Below, in pieces: positions 61,933 to 64,000 of a DNA stretch of 64,000 nt. The position numbers and the translations under genes are program-made. Every line of letters starts with the position of its first letter. Position 1 is the stretch's first letter. The notes below the pieces were generated by a model, which was not told where the DNA came from, did not search any database, and worked only from the letters and a program-made list of their open reading frames with translations. The stretch covers positions 372,001 to 436,000 of the forward strand of contig NZ_JBGUAW010000001.1 of assembly GCF_041821045.1 (NCBI RefSeq), read 5' to 3'. The stretch is from Thiohalorhabdus sp. Cl-TMA (lineage in GTDB: Bacteria; Pseudomonadota; Gammaproteobacteria; Thiohalorhabdales; Thiohalorhabdaceae).

Positions 61933-63284
61933 GCCTTGTGGACGCCTCCGGACAGCGGTTTTTCCCGCTCCCCGGCGGGGTGGTCGGGGAGTACGGCGGA
62001 GAAGCGGGAGCCCCTTCCGGGCCGGCTGCTTACCTCCAGGTGCCCCCCGTGGTGCTGCAGGATGTGCTTGACGATGGACAGCCCCAGTCCGGTACCGCCC
62101 ACCTCGCGGGAGCGGCCCTTGTCCACGCGGTAGAAGCGCTCGGTCAGCCTTGGCAGGTGCTGCGGCTCGATACCGATGCCGGAGTCCTGGACATGGACGG
62201 CGAGCTCCCCGGCGCGCGGCTCCACCTGGATCTCAACGGTGCCCCCGGCCGGGGAATATTTCAGCGCGTTGTCGACCAGGTTCCCCAGTGCCTGGTTCAG
62301 GGAATCCGCCTCGCCGTACCAGTGGTAGCCGGCCAGGGTGGCGGAGTCGGGGAGGATCAGCGCGATGTCCTGGTGTGCCGCCGTGCCCGAGAACTGATTG
62401 GAGAGGTTGGCGATCAGGGCGTCCAGGGCCACGGGGGTTTCCGGGGCGGGCTCGGGCCGGCCTTCCAGCCGGGAAAGGGTGAGCAGGTCGGCCACCAGCC
62501 CCTGCATGCGCCCGATCTGGTCGTTCATGATGGCGAGAAACTCCTGGCGCCGCTCCCGCTCCAGGTCGGGGTCCCCAAGCAGGGTCTCGGCGAAGCCCCG
62601 CAGGCTGGTGAGGGGGCTCTTCAGCTCGTGGGAGACGTTGGCCACGAAATCCTCCCGCATCTGATGGAGGCGCAGCCGCTCGGTGATCTCCTCCACTACC
62701 AGCAAGAAGGTGCCGTCCTCTTTGTGGGTCACGGTAAAGGAGAGCGTTCGCGAGGGATCGGGGTGATAGGGGGCTGTGCCGTGCCGCAGCGCCTCCCCGT
62801 CGTCGCTGAACAGATGCTGCAGGCTCGGTTCGCGGAGCCAGCCCTGCAGACGCTGACCGTGACCCCGTTCGGGGTCCAGGGCGAGGAGCTCGAAGGCCTT
62901 GCCGTTGGCCTCCATGAGGCGGCCGCGAATATCGAGGAGCGCTACCCCCACCGGGAGCTCCTGGGCGAGCCCCTCCAGCTGGGAGAGCCGGCGCCGGGTT
63001 TCCCGGATCTGGCGGTCGCGGTGCTTGAAGTAGTAGCGGAGCTCGCTTTCCAGGGTGTCCCATGCATGCGCTCCCTGCAGGGCCACCACGCCCTCCCGGG
63101 AGCGCAGCCAGCGCCGCAGGGCGAACAGCCGGGTCCGGGCCCATGCCCAGCCGATCATGCCCCCCAGCACCATTCCCCCCAGGCCGAGGGCGATGACGGG
63201 CCAGCGCGCCTGCAGGGCGCCCATGAGGGCCACCATAAGCCCGAGCGCGATGACCCCGCGGGCGCCGACGGGGAGGAGCCGCAT
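61926..63284 (-). CDS. phoR: Phosphate regulon sensor kinase PhoR
   Basis: A 452-residue histidine kinase. Two N-terminal membrane segments (residues about 8-45) are followed by a PAS-like region (GVALLDIRGRLMEANGKAF), the H-box FVANVSHELKSPLTSLRGF, the N-box NLVDNALKYSP and G-boxes DSGIGIEP and GGTGLGLSIV. It phosphorylates PhoB when phosphate is low. It starts nine bases after phoB. Its stop lies in the Pho box of pstS. Confidence 0.95.
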   Translation of the reverse strand: MRLLPVGARGVIALGLMVALMGALQARWPVIALGLGGMVLGGMIGWAWARTRLFALRRWLRSREGVVALQGAHAWDTLESELRYYFKHRDRQIRETRRRLSQLEGLAQELPVGVALLDIRGRLMEANGKAFELLALDPERGHGQRLQGWLREPSLQHLFSDDGEALRHGTAPYHPDPSRTLSFTVTHKEDGTFLLVVEEITERLRLHQMREDFVANVSHELKSPLTSLRGFAETLLGDPDLERERRQEFLAIMNDQIGRMQGLVADLLTLSRLEGRPEPAPETPVALDALIANLSNQFSGTAAHQDIALILPDSATLAGYHWYGEADSLNQALGNLVDNALKYSPAGGTVEIQVEPRAGELAVHVQDSGIGIEPQHLPRLTERFYRVDKGRSREVGGTGLGLSIVKHILQHHGGHLEVSSRPGRGSRFSAVLPDHPAGEREKPLSGGVHKAL

Positions 63285-63293
63285 CAGCCGGCT

Positions 63294-64000
63294 CTACAGG
63301 GCGGCGAAGCGATAACCGGCGCCGCGCACCGTCTGCACCAGATCGCGTGGCGCCACCGGCTCCAGGGCCTGTCGCAGGCGGCGGACGTGGACGTCCACGG
63401 TGCGCTCTTCCACTTCGGCGTGGGGTCCCCACAGCCGGTCGAGGAGCTGGCCGCGCTCATAGACCTGGCCCGGGTGGGTCATCAGGAACTGAAGGAGCCG
63501 GAATTCGGTAGGCCCGAGGTGGACCTCCTGGTCCTCGAAGAATACCTGTCGCTGGCCTGGATAGAGCCGCAGCTCGCCGACGGTGAGCACTTCCTCCTGG
63601 AGCTCCGGGTAGCTGCGCCGCAGGAGGTTGTTGACCCGGGCCACAAGCTCCCGGGGCGAGAAGGGCTTGGGGATGTAGTCGTCCGCGCCCGTCTCCAGAC
63701 CGCGCACCCGGTGGTCCTCCTCGCCCTTGGCGGTGAGCATGATCACCGGGATGTGGCTGTAGGCGCCGTCCTCGCGCATGGACTTGCACAGGTCCAGCCC
63801 GCTCATACCGGGCAGCATCCAGTCGAGGATGGCCAGGTGGGGGCGCTCGTACGCCAGCCGCTCGAAGGCCGTTTCGGCGTCGCCGGCCAATTCCACGCGG
63901 AAACCGGCGGATTCGAGGTTGTGCTGGACGAGCACCTGGATGGGGGCTTCGTCCTCCACGAACAGGACCCGGATGGGCCCGGTGCTGGCGGGAAACTGAT
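63294..64000 (-). CDS. phoB: Phosphate regulon response regulator PhoB (5' end outside window)
   Basis: An OmpR-type response regulator of which at least 235 residues are visible. The receiver has the acidic pair in FVEDEAP, the phosphorylation aspartate in LAILDWMLPG and the lysine in LTAKGEED. The C-terminal winged helix includes LGPTEFRLLQFLMTHPGQVYERGQLLDRLWG and VDVHVRRLRQAL. The frame remains open to the window edge, so the start is outside. A GTG at 63957-63959 is inside the conserved first strand and is not the start. Confidence 0.95.
   Translation of the reverse strand, partial: QFPASTGPIRVLFVEDEAPIQVLVQHNLESAGFRVELAGDAETAFERLAYERPHLAILDWMLPGMSGLDLCKSMREDGAYSHIPVIMLTAKGEEDHRVRGLETGADDYIPKPFSPRELVARVNNLLRRSYPELQEEVLTVGELRLYPGQRQVFFEDQEVHLGPTEFRLLQFLMTHPGQVYERGQLLDRLWGPHAEVEERTVDVHVRRLRQALEPVAPRDLVQTVRGAGYRFAAL

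Overview
This window is chromosomal DNA from a GC-rich proteobacterium, most likely a gammaproteobacterium. The indicators are RF3 (prfC), BipA/TypA, a ProQ/FinO-domain protein, a thyA/folA pair, a CspA array, and a PhoB-PhoR-PstSCAB-PhoU locus. A B12-dependent ribonucleotide reductase and a myo-inositol phosphate synthase recall halophilic or sulfur-oxidising Ectothiorhodospiraceae-like lineages, but genus is inference only. No rRNA, tRNA, CRISPR array, IS element or prophage was seen. Coding is dense, and many genes sit in translationally coupled runs with ATGA overlaps.

Layout. 1-1.7 kb: the 3' end of oxyR, a near-consensus OxyR site across its stop codon, and a peroxiredoxin-glutaredoxin fusion. 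1.7-3.4 kb: an SDR and an XRE-cupin regulator. 3.6-14.5 kb: a complete N-methylglutamate pathway for methylamine (mgdABCD, gmaS, mgsABC) followed by an ammonium transporter. Both units carry a sigma-54-like promoter and an NtrC-like box, so methylamine is probably taken mainly as nitrogen. 14.6-25.9 kb: mixed genes (GNAT, CapA-like, an unusual UreG-like GTPase behind its own sigma-54-like promoter, ProQ, phosphoesterase, DUF523/DUF1722, SDR, CPA2 antiporter, and two PilZ paralogues around a SMUG1-type uracil-DNA glycosylase).

26.0-29.9 kb: Nudix, CDP-alcohol phosphatidyltransferase, SixA, a decayed DUF2267 gene, inositol-phosphate synthase and a dual-specificity phosphatase. Together these could make phosphatidylinositol. 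29.9-36.4 kb: folA, an AsmA gene broken by an amber codon, thyA, an alpha/beta hydrolase, class II nrdJ and a small lipoprotein. 36.7-42.0 kb: a HemS-like protein behind a Fur box, an EAL-HDOD signalling protein, an HPF-cold-shock fusion, an aldo/keto reductase, azlCD and a 36-residue ORF behind a second Fur-like palindrome. 42.2-48.7 kb: prfC, a YgjP-type metalloprotease, four cspA-family genes (two from a recent duplication) and typA.

48.9-56.4 kb: a MerR regulator, then three small proteins (HMA-like, DUF5132, HMA-like) facing a P-type ATPase translationally coupled to a divergent MetK paralogue, then a VOC protein. 56.4-64.0 kb: the phosphate locus on the minus strand (phoB cut by the window edge, phoR, pstS, pstC, pstA, pstB, phoU), with a Pho box overlapping the phoR stop codon.

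All identifications rest on reading motifs and gene order by eye. No database search was run.
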